From: Gonapodya prolifera JEL478
Lineage: Eukaryota; Monoblepharomycota; Monoblepharidomycetes; Monoblepharidales; Gonapodyaceae
Reading direction: 5' to 3'
Length of the DNA: 64,000 bases
NCBI GenBank assembly: GCA_001574975.1
Contig: KQ965732.1
Location: 773,923-837,922 of the forward strand
Shown here: piece after piece, positions 23,701 to 36,086 of the stretch
Layout of the letters: every line of letters begins with the position of its first letter
Numbering within the stretch: the stretch's first letter is position 1
The notes under the pieces: generated by a model
Told to the model about the DNA's origin: nothing
What the model saw: only the letters and a program-made list of their open reading frames with translations
Database searches by the model: none
Position numbers and translations under genes: made by a program

Positions 23701-25580
23701 GACCGAGCGAGAAATCGTCCCGTTGGACCTGGCGAAGCGGCTTCTGGCATACAGAGTGGGAGGGGCAACCGCGGCGACGATGAAGTGCCTAGTGCAAATG
23801 AACTGAGATTGGAGCTTGAGAATCGAGAGAAGATCAAGATATGTTTGAATGTGTGGAATCGTGCAGAAGCTGAAAGGATAGAAAAGGGCTTTGTAAGCAC
23901 AGCTTTACTGGTGAGTGGGTGCAATAATAAGATTTTGGCGAAGGTTTCCAATCTAGCTCCTCTCAGAACGAGTTCACAAAAGCGGCTCGGCCCCTGGTGC
24001 AACGTTTTCACGGATCCAAAGACTTGTACCCATATGATCGAGTGAGCACTCATCTTCACTGTTTGGTCTCCACATAACCAGTATCTCATTCGACAAACCC
24101 AACTGCTTGTTTCTATAACGTCCTCCACACGCACCCCCGAAAAAACTTCTATTGATGCTACAAGCGGCCGCCCATCATATCCGCTGATGGAAAAATCGTG
24201 AAAGGAGGTCAAACGCGCGAATCGCTGGCTTCCCTCAGCAAAAGAGTTGGCAAAAAAAGTTTGTTTTTACAAATGCTGCTTCAGTTCATCATTGATACAT
24301 TGAATTGTTTCGATTAGTTGATCGCTCCACTCAATTGGATGACATGTCATATGTGGACTTTCAAGGACTTACTTTGAAGGATTGGTATGAGTTGTGTGTG
24401 CGAGTAAGCTTTCGCAATCCAGCTTGAATTTCGAGGCTTTATGCTCATCCAGTTATTTTAGTATGCAATCATCCTTGCTCGAAGGCAGCAATTTGATATA
24501 GCTCAAGCGACGTTGGAAACGACAGCAAATGCAGTAGTATTTGCGTACAACAGAGAGTGTGCATGGAAGCTGCATATGCATATGCTCAGTGAGTGGCCTC
24601 TCTCAGTCCCATGTTGGCGGTTTCCACTTCTTATTTGTCTACACCAGGTGTTGCGTTGCTTTCTACGAATACAAGCAAGATAAGTGAAGTGTGCCGGTGG
24701 ATTTCCAACGAGAGACAAGTGCATGGCGATGCGTTTAGACTTTATTCAGCAATGATGAGCAGGTGAGTTCGTTTATTCACTGCTATCAAGTATGCTTCCA
24801 CCAAATGACCAATAACCTTCAGTGGCACTGAATCAATTTCCGTGTACAACAATCATCCCAACCATAAATACATCCAGCGCCAAATAAACGAGGACAAAAA
24901 GATGCTGCTGCAGAATGATGTTGATCCGGTCCTCTTATGTCTGAATGGTCACATCTTCTTGGCTGGACGAACATATAAAAATGCGATACGTACGTGCACA
25001 GTATAGTTTCTTTCCAACTCTAACGTCATTCACATTCTATATTATCAGCTGCGTACCTTCGTGCCTACGAGGCCTGTCCCGTGGATCCTCTAATAAATCT
25101 TACGCTGGGAATTGCGTTCTTGGGGAAAGCGTTGACCAGACAAACTGAGAATCGGCATCTTCAGATTACACAGGTACGCCTCCATGCAGACTTAACGAAA
25201 GGAAACTGTTAGTCAAATTTATTGTGAAGGGACTCGCGTTCATTTTCCGTTACTACGATCTCCGACGTGGCAATGCGGAGGCCTGTTACAACGTTGCACG
25301 AGCGTTTCATCAGATAGGTGGGTCTTTTCACGGAGTTTTGGGCGCCTTTATCCCTAAACAGTGCTGCCGACTCTGTAAAGGGCTTCTTCACCTTGCAATC
25401 CCCTACTATGAGCGATGCCTGAATGTACATCGTTTGCCGCAGAGAGATAGTGCAGGGGCAGCCCTTCCATATTCGCCAGATCTGACAAAGGAAGTGGCTT
25501 ACAACCTGACGAGGCTTTACATGCGAACAGGCTCAAGAGCCATGGCGGCTGCCGTTGCGAGCAGGTTCCTTGTTGTGTAA
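20754..25580 (+). CDS. TFC4: Transcription factor IIIC TPR subunit (Tfc4/GTF3C3-like)
   Basis: This is a subunit of TFIIIC, which binds the internal promoters of tRNA genes and recruits TFIIIB for RNA polymerase III. The start is ATG 20754 (MSQLPFHTFEYVEDEDGD). The first exon is a Gly/Met/Gln-rich and then strongly acidic leader of about 208 residues. Conserved parts follow: ARRLLKERKRRRARKTGK, LFGEATLDWMTGNPTRAISK, a TPR array (WHLLAEITEEQGRQEEAANH, KLDEAVFCYTKAVRLSRSE), YVDFQGLTLKDWYELCVR, HKYIQRQINEDKKMLLQ and the C-terminal TPRs LTLGIAFLGKALTRQTENRH and EVAYNLTRLYMRTGSRAMA. The stop is at 25580. The gene has more than a dozen short introns. Domain order fits Tfc4 (tau131). Exon limits in the middle (22580-24050) were not all fixed. 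Confidence 0.88.
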
Positions 25581-26906
25581 CAGCAAAAATACCCTTGCGA
25601 GCGTACGATACCTGTTGCCCAGAATAGGCACATTCTCTGTACATTTGCACTTATACAAAAACATTCGATGCACTTTGACAAGTGAAATCTGCAAGCGATG
25701 AGATGACAGGCCCAAGGTGGCAACGGTGGTCGTCAGATGCAGTATGGGATACCACGAGGTGGTACTATTCAATGTCAAGCCTTGGAATTAGTGCCAAGTT
25801 CTCCCGAAGACCTCCAGTGGTGTGCAACAACAGCAAATAGAGCGCAACAATTAACAATTAATGTCGTCTTGGAGCCTGGCAACAGAGATCAGATAGATCG
25901 CTCCGATGTATGAGTCCAACAACCGAATTCTTGAGAAGGCAAGAGGTTGCAATCAGGATTTGGCTGTGCAGTGAACGAGGAAAGGTCAATGTACTGTCGC
26001 ACGATCCGATCCGAAAATCGTCAGGAAGTCACAATTCGTTACATTCTGACTCCGTCGAAAACAGAACATCTCAGCATTTCAAATTAGGTGGATGATCGTA
26101 TTCACGATGTTTCACTGGGATCAAGCACGCGCGTCTTTATGTGGGTCCTCCACTTCGAAAATTGAAATTCTCATGCACAACTCGAATGGGTAGCAAGAAC
26201 GGGACATAGCTACAACGTTCCACACCAGAATATTCCAAAGAGCCTAGTCTATTTTCTTATCTCTTGATCTTGTGGATACCGTTTGCCACCGAGCTCTCCG
26301 TGTTTTTGGTCCACGGGAGTGCGGGATCAGAATTCACGCAGATGCGGTGACTCGTGCTCATCACGACATTGTCGTGACTGACACGTCACAACTGCGGTAA
26401 AAACCTCGGGGCAGTCCGGTCCCAGGTCGCGTCTTGCCAAGCTAGCAACGAGCGTCTTTGTCTTCATAGCTGGGACGTAAATGGGATAGTGGCAGTTGCA
26501 GCTCTTTGTCCACGAACAACACGGCTTAACGTCTGGTATTCGATGCCTATGTGGTTGATCCCGAGCATGGCGAGTGTTGCTTTCTCTGACATCCTCGACA
26601 AAAGGTAATCGTAAGGTCCCAAGTGCTAGCAAGAAAACGAAAGTGATTGTATTGTTGTGTCCTGGATCTCCTTCCGGTCTTCACTCTTGGTACCGTGAAT
26701 GCAGATGGCGTCTCTGACAGTGTGTTCAAGCAGGTCCGATGACGGCGAAGAGCACACGGCGAGTACATAGCGCACTGATTTGGGGCAATCTGAGAATTGA
26801 GAACGTGCGGAGTGGGAGTTGTGACGTTGTGAAGGAACGGTTAGTGCTGCGGTCACGATTCCGACGCGCTTGAAGGTCGGATTGAACGATTTTGACGACG
26901 GCCGTG
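25581..26906. other. Intergenic region; candidate Cys-rich minus-strand open frame
   Basis: A minus-strand frame at about 26632-26327 reads with an internal hydrophobic stretch and a cysteine pattern (VKPCCSWTKSCNCHYPIYVP, then DCPEVFTAVVTCQSRQCRDE). It has no ATG before the Cys-rich part, so it would need an upstream exon. No family is recognised. The rest shows no gene. The last 300 bp should carry the HIRA promoter. Confidence 0.3.
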
Positions 26907-29900
26907 ATGCCCGCTGGTGCAAACACGGTGGAATTTGTACGCTGCGAATGGATAAGCCACTTCGTGGACGACAAAAGGCGCCAGATCGCAGCGCCCATAT
27001 ATGCAGTGGATTGGCACCCCTCGGGGACCAAGATCGCAACAGGCGGGACCGGTGAGTGCACACACAACCGGCAAATGCGGTGAAGGGAGTGTCTGGCTTA
27101 GGAAGTGAGGATCGGGCAGGCATTTCGTGTCGTTGGGAATGGAACTTTGGAACAGTAGGAGTGATTGGACACCTACATATGTCCCTGGACATCTATATCG
27201 CTTTCTTTCGACTGAAAATTTCCAATACGAGTCGATCTTGGGCAGTGACCGAGTTTCGCGAATGAAGTCGGAGAAGAAGAAGCTGACATTCACTTTCACT
27301 CTCCGCACCCCTTCTCCATGGATGGAACTCTCCCGCACACGAAAGGACCGGACTCGGTGAAAGTATGGAACGCCGCCCCACTTCTGGATCCGGATTCTGA
27401 ATCAAACGTGGAGGTGCCGAAGCATCTAACGACTCTGTCGACTCACATTGGTGAGAGCTGCCTTCTTCTTCCCCTGCCGCGATCACAAATTCGTCCTAAT
27501 TTATACGTCCGGATGATCACCACACTCACATCGTCCCTGACAATTTCCGTTATTGCCAGGAAACGCCCTCTGCGTGCGATGGTCGCCAGGGCGTGGGACT
27601 TACCTTGCTTCTGGCTCCGACGATAAACTCATCATTCTGTATACAAGAGAAACGTGAGCTTTGAAGTTCTTGCATGTGGCGTCGTCAACATTTAACTAAC
27701 GCTTACCCAATAGCTCAGACGGTGGCCCCTCTCGCGTCTTCGGCTCCAGCTCCTCCGCACCTCAAGTGGAGCGATACGTAACTGCACACGTTCTGAGAGG
27801 GCACGCGCTGGGTGAGTCTCTCAGTCCGCTCGTGTTCCCACATCTAGCACCTCCAAAAATGCACCTTTAACAGACGTCTTCGACGTTTCCTGGTCACACG
27901 ACGCAACCCTTCTCGCCTCATCATCCGCTGACTGCACAACGCGCATCTGGAGCGCGCCTTCGTTCGCGTGCGTGCGCGTCTTGGACACCACTCTCCTCCT
28001 TAAAGAGCCCACAGTTTCAGGCGGCACGAACCCACCCGCAACTCCGGCCAAGTCAAAGGACAAGGAAGATCCGCTGGGTTTCGTGAAAGGCGTCGCATGG
28101 GACCCGGTGGGGAAGTACCTCGCTGTGCAAGTGAGTGTTTTGGTCCATTCTCGGTGTCTCAATGTTGAAGACACCTGACCTTGTCCACTGTTCAGTCCGA
28201 CGATAAATCCGTCGTTATTTGGTCTGTGACCGGTGGTCCTAACGATTGGAGATCGGAGAGACGAATACGTGACCCCTATCAGGGATCTATGCAGGCTCCC
28301 TGGTTCTCGCGACTGAGGCAAGCTCCACCTCAAACCTACCCTGTCACCCTCCCAGGCATTTATATGATCTCGCCTTTATTCGTAGTTGGTCCCCAGACGG
28401 TACCGTCCTCGCCACTGCGGGTGGCCACAACGCCCGAATGCCCTGCGTGCCACTGTTGATGCGTAGCAACGACTGGAAAGCGGACATTTGGCTCGTGGGG
28501 CACATGAAGCCTGTAGAAGTTGCCGTACGTCCGAGTCCTTTTGCGTGGGCCGCCTTGGGGATTCTTACTGTGGACGTTCTCGATAACGCAGAAATTCAAC
28601 CCTCACTTGTTCCGCCCGATGCCCGGGGCTGCACCAAACGGCGACGCTAACGGGACATCCTCCACCGCTCCGACTCCAGAGGGAAACAGCGAACCCTATG
28701 CGATCTGCGCGACGGCTTCAGAGGACGGGTCTGTTGCAATTTGGAGGAGCGGGCGCGCTAGACCCGTGGTGGCTGTAACAGCTCTGTTTAAGGGAACCAT
28801 CCATGACCTCTCATGGTGAGCTGTCGTTTGAAGTTGCTGGGAAGAAGAATATTTGCGACTGGAACAGTACCGCTGCCAATTGTGAAGGTCTCCCGACGGA
28901 CTCAACCTGGCTGCAGTCGGCCACGACGGTACGTGTGCGTCGCTTCGACTGGACCCTTCCATTCTCGGAGAAGCTGTAGAAGAATCCGAAGTTCTCGAAC
29001 GGATGGCCAAGTTTGGGAGGAGAGGGCCAGGTGCTCGAATCTCCGAAACGCCAGGGCAAGTGCTAAGAGAGGAGAAGGCCAAGGAATTGGACGCCCCGGC
29101 GCTGGTGTCTGGAAATGCGTCAACTCCCAAGAAGGCACCGCAACCACGCGTTCCACCTCCCGAAGGTACATCGGCATCCTCGGCCGGAGGACGGGTCGAT
29201 GCTGGGTCAGCTGCCGGGCATCCTGTGACATACACAAAAGAAGGAAGGAAGCGGATACAACCAACTTTCATTCGTAGCCTTACAGTTTCAACCGAAGAAG
29301 AGCAACCCGAGGTGAGTACTTTCAAAGTGCAAAGACTTGAACTTTTGCCAATCGTCGAGCTCTTGTCTATCGTAGGATGTCCCGCAATCGAGCACTGTAG
29401 TCGCGATGACCAACAGCGTGGACCAACTTGGAATCCTCGATAGCAATCGTGTTCCCGACACAGGGAAACGAAAAGTCGCGGATATGGACATTGATGTTGA
29501 CTCTGAACCGAAGCGGGTCAAGATCGAAACTATTCGTGTTCCGGTAGGCCTTTTTTGCTGGAATGTACATCGTCGTGATAGCGCTGTATGAATCATTCAT
29601 TACAGGTCGTCGCCCCGGCTGTGAACCTCCCCGCCCCACCCATCCAACGGCGAATAATGTGTCGCTTTGCCCCCCGTGGGCCAGCGGCAGGTACTGCAAC
29701 GGACCAAGTTAACAACGTGGAAGTATTGAACCCGTCCCTCGATAAAGGTTTGTTTGTATGTTTCTCTGTCATAGTCATGTGTCTCAAGACATTTCCTCGC
29801 AGGAATGTGCCAAGTCCGCTGTATGCCGGTACAAACCACCAAGGATGCTGTAGGTGGACTCCCTTTGTGGGAGGACAACCTACCCCATGCGGGGACGCAC

Positions 29901-31155
29901 GTGGCAACAGGAGATTTTTTCGTCGCTGTGGCGACCGTTGACGGCGGCCTCTGGGCGTATTCCGTAGCGGGCAGAAGGTTTGTGCGATATTTTTTTGGTG
30001 ACGAAGTAAGCTAAGGGACGCATTTGAAATTGCTTCGTCAGAATCCTTCCCCCTATTGTATTGGAGTCGAGACCGGTATTCTTGGATGCTTCAAAGGACG
30101 TGGTTATGGTAGTAACACAAAACGGAGGGTTATACACGTGGTGCGTTGTGAATGGATTCGTCGATGGCCTTGGCTTTGCTGACACGGAGGGTCGTTGCAG
30201 GAATGTCCACAAGCGACGATGTATCCTTGATGGTGTCTCCGTCACTCCGGTTTTGACAAATGCATCCCGACTTTCGACACATAACAATGCAATCACTTAC
30301 CGTCGTACAAATGCTTCAGGCCCTGACGCCCGCATAGAAATAGCAAAGTTGATGAGTCCCGGACCGGTTCCCGTCGTTGCAACGTCCGACTTATCAGCTT
30401 ACGCGTATGACTCCGCACTCGCGACGTGGATTCGAGTCGCCGAGCGGCCGGCCGCTGAGCGTGCATTGGTCAAATCTTCGGGGAGGGTTCAGGGAATCGG
30501 CTCCGACTTGGCGGAGATTGCTTCAGAGATCGCATCTCGAAACGCGCAAGCAGGTCGTGGCGACCTTGACGAAGACGAGGAACGGGGTGGTCCTTTAGGG
30601 AAAGCAAGAGAGATTGTGGAGAACGCTCGCAAAGCACGGGCCGGCGCAAGTTCACGTGGTTGGGTTGGTGCATCACGCATGACTTTTGGAATGGTGGAGG
30701 TAAGATAGTATGTGTCGCAATTTGGTGGCTCGTTTTAAACTTGTTGTACGTGTTCGCGACAGAACTACCTTGCGTCCGCCCGATCTCTTCAATCTCCGCA
30801 CGATTATCTCTACTGGCTACGAGAATATGCGCGTAAGCTTGCGGAGACGGTCAATTTAGAGAAGGTGGAAGAGGTCCTCAATGAGTTGGCAGAAGGTTTG
30901 GATGGAGAATCGGGTGATACTGATTTCGCAGACGATGATGAAATATGGGGAAACGCGGTGAAGCAAATCTTACCAATTTTATGTGAGTGTAGATCCTTGG
31001 GAGACATCGCTTGCCCTTACTGAATCGTTTGTTGCAACCCATTCTTGGTAACACTTCCGGGAATAAAAGCCAAACAACGCGCCTACGAACGTAAAATATC
31101 CGCCTTTATTGAGGCGAAGAGTTTGAGCCCAATAGTCCCCGGCATAGACGTATGA
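26907..31155 (+). CDS. HIR1/HIRA: HIRA-family histone H3.3 chaperone
   Basis: This WD-repeat subunit of the HIR/HIRA complex deposits H3-H4 independently of replication. ATG 26907 is followed within 30 residues by the first WD blade (IYAVDWHPSGTKIATGG). Further blades include DGTLPHTKGPDSVKVWNA, SPGRGTYLASGSDDKLIIL, VSWSHDATLLASSSADCTTR, WDPVGKYLAVQ with SDDKSVVIWSV, and ICATASEDGSVAIWRSGRAR. The B-domain-like segment is EGRKRIQPTFIRSLTVSTEE near 29245. The C-terminal Hira domain follows with ATGDFFVAVATVDGGLWAYS, VMVVTQNGGLYTW and MTFGMVEVR. An acidic helical end reaches the stop at 31155. About 15 short introns interrupt the frame. The order WD, B-domain, Hira domain is diagnostic. A single gene here appears to play both the yeast Hir1 and Hir2 roles, but that needs the whole genome. 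Confidence 0.92.
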
Positions 31156-31546
31156 CGCAATTCACAGCATTCTGTACCACCTTTTTGCCTGCTATCTGTG
31201 ACGCTTACTTGTCCGAGACCTCCAATTAAATTCACAAATGTACAAGAGCAAATGCATCTTAGTTCACCAAACGCCGACAGGGGTCAAAGCCATACTTCGT
31301 GAAATACATTTTTAGCACACTTTCTATGATAACAGTTCAGTACAGCGATTAGAACAGTTTTCATCCCTACAAATGACAATACTTTCTATCCGAATGCACC
31401 GAAACGGATTCAATCTGAAGATCAACACAATTCTCTGATGTTCCCATAACCCTGCATACACCACAGCGCTGCTCCTGATTTCACCTGGGCAAATATCTTA
31501 CCCCTCTGCCCCTGTACACGTCCCCAACACACAGTTTAGGATCACC
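31156..31546. other. HIRA downstream region, no gene seen
   Basis: AT-richer sequence follows the HIRA stop. It probably contains the 3' UTR. No open frame of note. Confidence 0.4.
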
Positions 31547-33360
31547 TCATCCATCTTTCGCCTGAGGCTGCACTGTGTCGGGCAGGTCGGTGAGCGATTG
31601 ATCTCCATCACGTTCAGTGGGGTAAATTTGGCTTACCTCAACCGGCATTGCGGCATTGAGAGATGCCATCCAGGGTAAACTGTCAGGCCTCTGATAATTG
31701 TCGGTAAGCCGTTTCCAAGAGGAGGCACCCCATGTAGAAAACGAATTTGACATTGGTGAGTCACACACCGCGGCCATTTTACCCTGCATCTTCTGGTTTC
31801 CAAACAGGTCGCTCGTTGAGGGGATGAAGTGGGATCAGCCTGTAGCAAGTTTGGTTACAGCAAAGACGGATTTGACAGTGGTCATTGTCATTTCCGCGAC
31901 CACCAGCCTCACCTCACCAAATCTTCCTCACCGCTCTCTGAGCCCAAAAAAAAAGGTCAGCTATCGCGTCAGTCTGCTACAGCGACCCCAGGAGGTGAAG
32001 CCCGGTGCCATCGTCCCAGCATCCTGCCACAACGGTACCCGCCCAGAGTCTGCGTGATCGCAAATGCGCGAGCCCGTTAGTGAGGCAAGCCATTCAGCCA
32101 AGACCAAATGCCAACATGGGTACATCCTGGCGCCAGCACAAGCCCCATTTCGCATCTGGAGGCCCAAGGGCTCGCAACCACTACTATGACGACACGCCGG
32201 AGCGGACGAAACAAGCACTGCGCACCAAGGAGACCACGGGCGTGTGTTGGGAAGCCCATTGTGACACCGTCTGAGAAAAAAGGGAATTGGAATGTTGGAG
32301 CGATTCCCTCCAAAGGAAGATGGTCGATTTCTTGCGTACTCACCTTGGTGCAGGAATCAAATGGCCCACTCACCACTCGCTTAGCGTGCCGCAGAGGAAA
32401 TCCAATGGACCACGGTTTGGGGCATACGCGAGCGGTAACTCGTCCAACTCGCTGTTCCAGGTACACCAGGGTACACCCGTGCTCCGCCCCCGCGTAGCAA
32501 GCACGCAAGTCCGCCTCCCCGAGAACGAACTTGTTGTCAAAGTTGGCACTTGGCACATCAGTCCGCTGTTCGTCGAAGTGGGTCAGGGGGAGGCACCGTC
32601 TGTGGATAAAGACAAAAGAAACGTGTGAGAGGGTGGTTATGGTAGTCCGCGGCTTCCTAATCGCTCGATTAGAGGGGATGGACGGGGTTCGTTGGAACGA
32701 ATTTGTGTGTGTGTCTTACCCCTTGTGATATTACAGATTCGAACCAATGAATAGCCACTTCTACGATCCGACACGCAGACACACCGCAGGCCCACCGCCT
32801 TCCAGACTGTCGCATCGCGGCACCGCCTGAAATGCAGCTTTGCGCGTTTTGAATTCTCTCCAATCCGCCCCGAATGACAGTGAGCAAACTCGCGCTAAGG
32901 GGGACGCCATCGTGTCGCCGTCGTGCACCACTCCAGCGCGCCGAAACTCATACGTGAGGTCAACGTCTCGCAGCGCACACCCTGGTTCTCACCGCCCACG
33001 CGTAAATAACTCACGCGGTGTCGGCCGCGTCGAGCGCCACCCTAGTCGGGCACCCGGCGGATCGCCACCAGATGGGACGCTTTAAGCACTTGTCAACCAC
33101 GATGTCGCTGAGCGCGTTTTGACGACGTAACTGGAGCACCCGCACCTCAAGCTCACGAGTCCAGTACTTGTTCCTGCACATCCCTCGCCAGTGCTCACAG
33201 CTTTTGCAGAGCAGTGCACCGATCACCAATTTTGCGTGTCTTTACATGGCGCACCTTCAATTTCGCGGCGTGCTCTTTGCAGTACTGCAACCCCGAATGC
33301 TCCCCGTCATGCTTTCTGCGGGGCTAATTGATCGTGTATGAGCTGAAATTTTACGACGTT
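31547..33360 (-). CDS. Possible multi-exon gene of unknown function
   Basis: I do not recognise a product. Several minus-strand stretches look coding and are bounded by splice-like signals. After a CCCGCAG acceptor (about 33325) comes HSGLQYCKEHAAKLKVRH; then NALSDIVVDKCLKRPIWWRS, ending at a GTGAGT donor (about 33015). Next are RDVDLTYEFRRAGVVHDGDT and CSLSFGADWREFKTRKAAFQ (about 32960-32830). After a TTATCCACAG acceptor (about 32602) come LTHFDEQRTDVPSANFDNKF and ELDELPLAYAPNRGPLDFLC. The possible last exon begins near 31789 (SNSFSTWGASSWKRLTDNYQ) and stops at 31547. Joining 32460-32430 needs either a 25-nt intron or a frame change, so the model is incomplete. Plus-strand frames overlap the same bases and are an alternative. 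Treat it as a candidate locus. Confidence 0.3.
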
Positions 33361-33752
33361 TCTGCGGCCGAGCTCTCCTGCGGCCCCCCGCCAAGCCCTG
33401 CCTCCCCCACACACAAACATTTTTTTCCCATTCCACTTACCTTGTGTGAAGAACGGTCGCGCTCGGCTTGGACTCAATTCGGATGACGATCACCCACTGC
33501 ATCCTTCGATCCACGCAAACCTGTAAGTTTACTCGACTGGTGAATCTTATTCTCTGAAAAAGTTGTCCTCAATGAGCATGATTCATTCCTATTAAAAATT
33601 TCATCGCTGCCTCAGTGTTCCGGTCTCATAGAATTGCTTCCGATTGGCGCCATAAACTAAGTACATATATGGCGACGCTGTGAAATGCCTCCGAACCCTC
33701 AAATACTCCACATCCAACAATCACACGGCGCGAACACGATAATTGATTGATC
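33361..33752. promoter_or_regulatory. Upstream region of MFS gene
   Basis: No gene is seen. A TACATATATGG element at about 33661-33672, about 85 bp before the MFS start codon, is a possible TATA-like site. Confidence 0.35.
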
Positions 33753-35969
33753 ATGGCAGAGCTCGCGGACACCCACGAGCAATCGGCGCCTTCTGCTTCA
33801 AAGCTTATTACTCCCGATGTCGAACAAGCTCTTGTGAGAAAGTGGGTTTCAAGTCCATGTTACCGACACTCGTTTTCTTCATTCATCCCATGACATCTGC
33901 AGAATCGACATCCACGTTCTCCCTGGTGTGATATGGCTGCTGTTATTGAGTGTGCGTCGGTCTGCGCTATGTTACCTCCCCCGCAAAACTCACCAATGAA
34001 ATCAGTACATTGATCGATCCAACTTGGGAAACGTGAAAGTCACAAGTACGTATGCAATTTAGTTGCGTGTCGCCTCCATCTCACCGGGGATTGAATTTAA
34101 TCATCAGATAAAGATACGGGCCGAGACATTGTCACGGAACTACACCTCTCAGACGTGGACTGGCAGCTGGCAATTTCCATATTCTACATCGGTTTCGGTT
34201 CGTACACGCTGGTTGAACAAGTACTCCCACCTTCCAATCTGACAGTGTCCGCGCAGTCTTCGCAGAAATCCCTTACACTTTGCTCTTCAAACGTGCCGGA
34301 CCATCACGGTGGCTTGCCAGGATCATCGTCTCTTGGGGAATCACAGCGTTGTGCCACGGCCTCGTCAGCAATGCTACTGGCCTTATTCTGTGCCGCTTCT
34401 TCCTTGGTCTGGCAGAGGCTGGCTTCTTCCCCGGTGTCGTTTTGTACTTTGCGTACTGGTGAGAAATTTTTCCTGTCCCGAATCTTGGTGTGAAATCCTG
34501 ACAGATTTTGTCTCCTAATTGGAACGCGCAAGGTACAAACAACGTGAATTCGCAACTCGAGTGGCATTCTTCACCTCTGCCACTGCGCTTTCCAGTGCAT
34601 TCAGTGGGCTCCTTGCCTACGCAATCGGATTTGCGAATGGTGCTAGTGGACTTTCGGGATGGCGGTGGATCTTCATCAGTGAGTAACACGCGACGGCACC
34701 CCACCCACACCTCGCTTTGACTGATCATTGTAATCCTTCTAGTTGAGGGTATTCCTTCGATTGTTTCTGGATTTTCGGCATGGTTCTTGCTTCCAGACGT
34801 GAGTCTTTTTGTGTACTTCTCACACCAAGGTTTTGTTCCCCACATCACCCATCCTCCAGTTCCCCCACACCGCGTCGTGGCTTACCGACGAGGAAAAAGA
34901 GTTTGCGGCGCAAAGATTGAGTGTCAATGCCCCCTCAGCAACGCGAGACAAAAACTTCGACTTGGACGAGTGCGATTCACTGCGATCCCGCGCGTTGCGT
35001 CAGATAACTTACTCCCCCCAAAAAATTCACTTTAGATTCCTGGAAGTCATCACAGACCTGCACTCTTGGCTGATCAATGTGATCTGTGAGGCTGCTTCCC
35101 CAATTGACGCAGTTCACCAGCGACTAAACATAGCACCACCATTTTAACAGTCTTTTGCGGGATTGTTTCCGGCATCACACTCCTCTACTGGCTTCCCACT
35201 ATCATATTGAACCTCGGATTCGCCGGCACCCTCGCCAATGTGCTGACCGTCCCGCCGTGGATCGTGTCGTGGTTTGTTGCGGTTGCGGTCAGTTGGCGTG
35301 AGTACTTCCGAGACTCTCAAGTTACGGAGCCGGTCTCACAGGGTAACTTGACACGTGGTAGACTCTGACAAGACCCAAGAGCGAATCTGGCACCTCATTG
35401 CACCATCGTCGGTGTTTCTCCTCGCCATCATCTTTTTCGCCACCGTTCCACCAACACCGGGCGCTGGAGCTGGGTTCTTGTACTTCACAACGTGTGAGTA
35501 TTGCACCGTTTGGCATCCTTGCAACTGCTCCCATTCACGCAAGTCGTGTCCCAGTCCTTGCCACCGCTGGTTCGGCATCCGTCGCTCCGATATTATGGGC
35601 GTGGAGAGCCTCAACATCGAAAGGAGCCACAGGGACTGCAACAGCACTTGCTCTTACGAACACAAGTAAGAGTCGCTTTGCGCTTTTGTTCTCTCAACCT
35701 CCCTCACACTCTTTTTTTCAGTCGGCGCATGCGGGGGTGCAATTTCTTCCTTCATTTTCCGCGCAGACTGGGCGCCGCGATACGTCCCTGCGTTCGCCAT
35801 TTGCGCTGTGTTGGAGGCCATTGCCATTGCTGGCATGCTTGTGAAGCATTTCTGGAGCGATAAAATTGATATACTGCAAGAACGCATTCGCCCCAGGAGA
35901 CGTGCGCTCTACAACGACAAGCAGGTTATCGACGGAGAGACGAAAGTGATTAATGAGGAGAAGGCTTAA
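33753..35969 (+). CDS. MFS transporter, anion:cation symporter (Dal5/Tna1-like) family
   Basis: This is a 12-helix major facilitator of the fungal ACS family, which imports organic anions such as allantoate, nicotinate or other vitamins across the plasma membrane. ATG 33753 begins MAELADTHEQSAPSASKLI. Family landmarks are YIDRSNLGNVKV, VDWQLAISIFYIGF, EIPYTLLFKRAGPSRWLARI, CRFFLGLAEAGFFPGVVLYF, GWRWIFI plus IEGIPSIVSGFSAWFLLPD, WLTDEEKEFAAQRL, YWLPTIILNLGF and the tail RADWAPRYVPAFAICAVLEA. The (Y/D)DRxNLGN and RxxLGxxEAGFFPG motifs are typical of the family. The stop is at 35969. About 11 introns split the gene, many between helices. Substrate cannot be read from sequence. The last helix is followed by a charged cytosolic tail ending INEEKA. 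Confidence 0.9.
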
Positions 35970-36086
35970 TAATTTGATAATGTAATCAGTTCGGTTGCTA
36001 AAATAGAGTTTTGAACACATCAGGCTGCCAGCAAATTTACCCGGCCGATCGCCAACCTTCCATCAATCTTCACTGACCGAGGGCGG

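Noticed and set aside
26626-27192. Long minus-strand frame across the HIRA start
   Set aside because: It overlaps the first HIRA coding exon antisense, and most of its length is the mirror of that coding sequence.
31829-32080. Open frame beginning MGSACS, resembling an N-myristoylated protein
   Set aside because: The first codon is GTG, not ATG, so the apparent myristoylation signal is an artefact.
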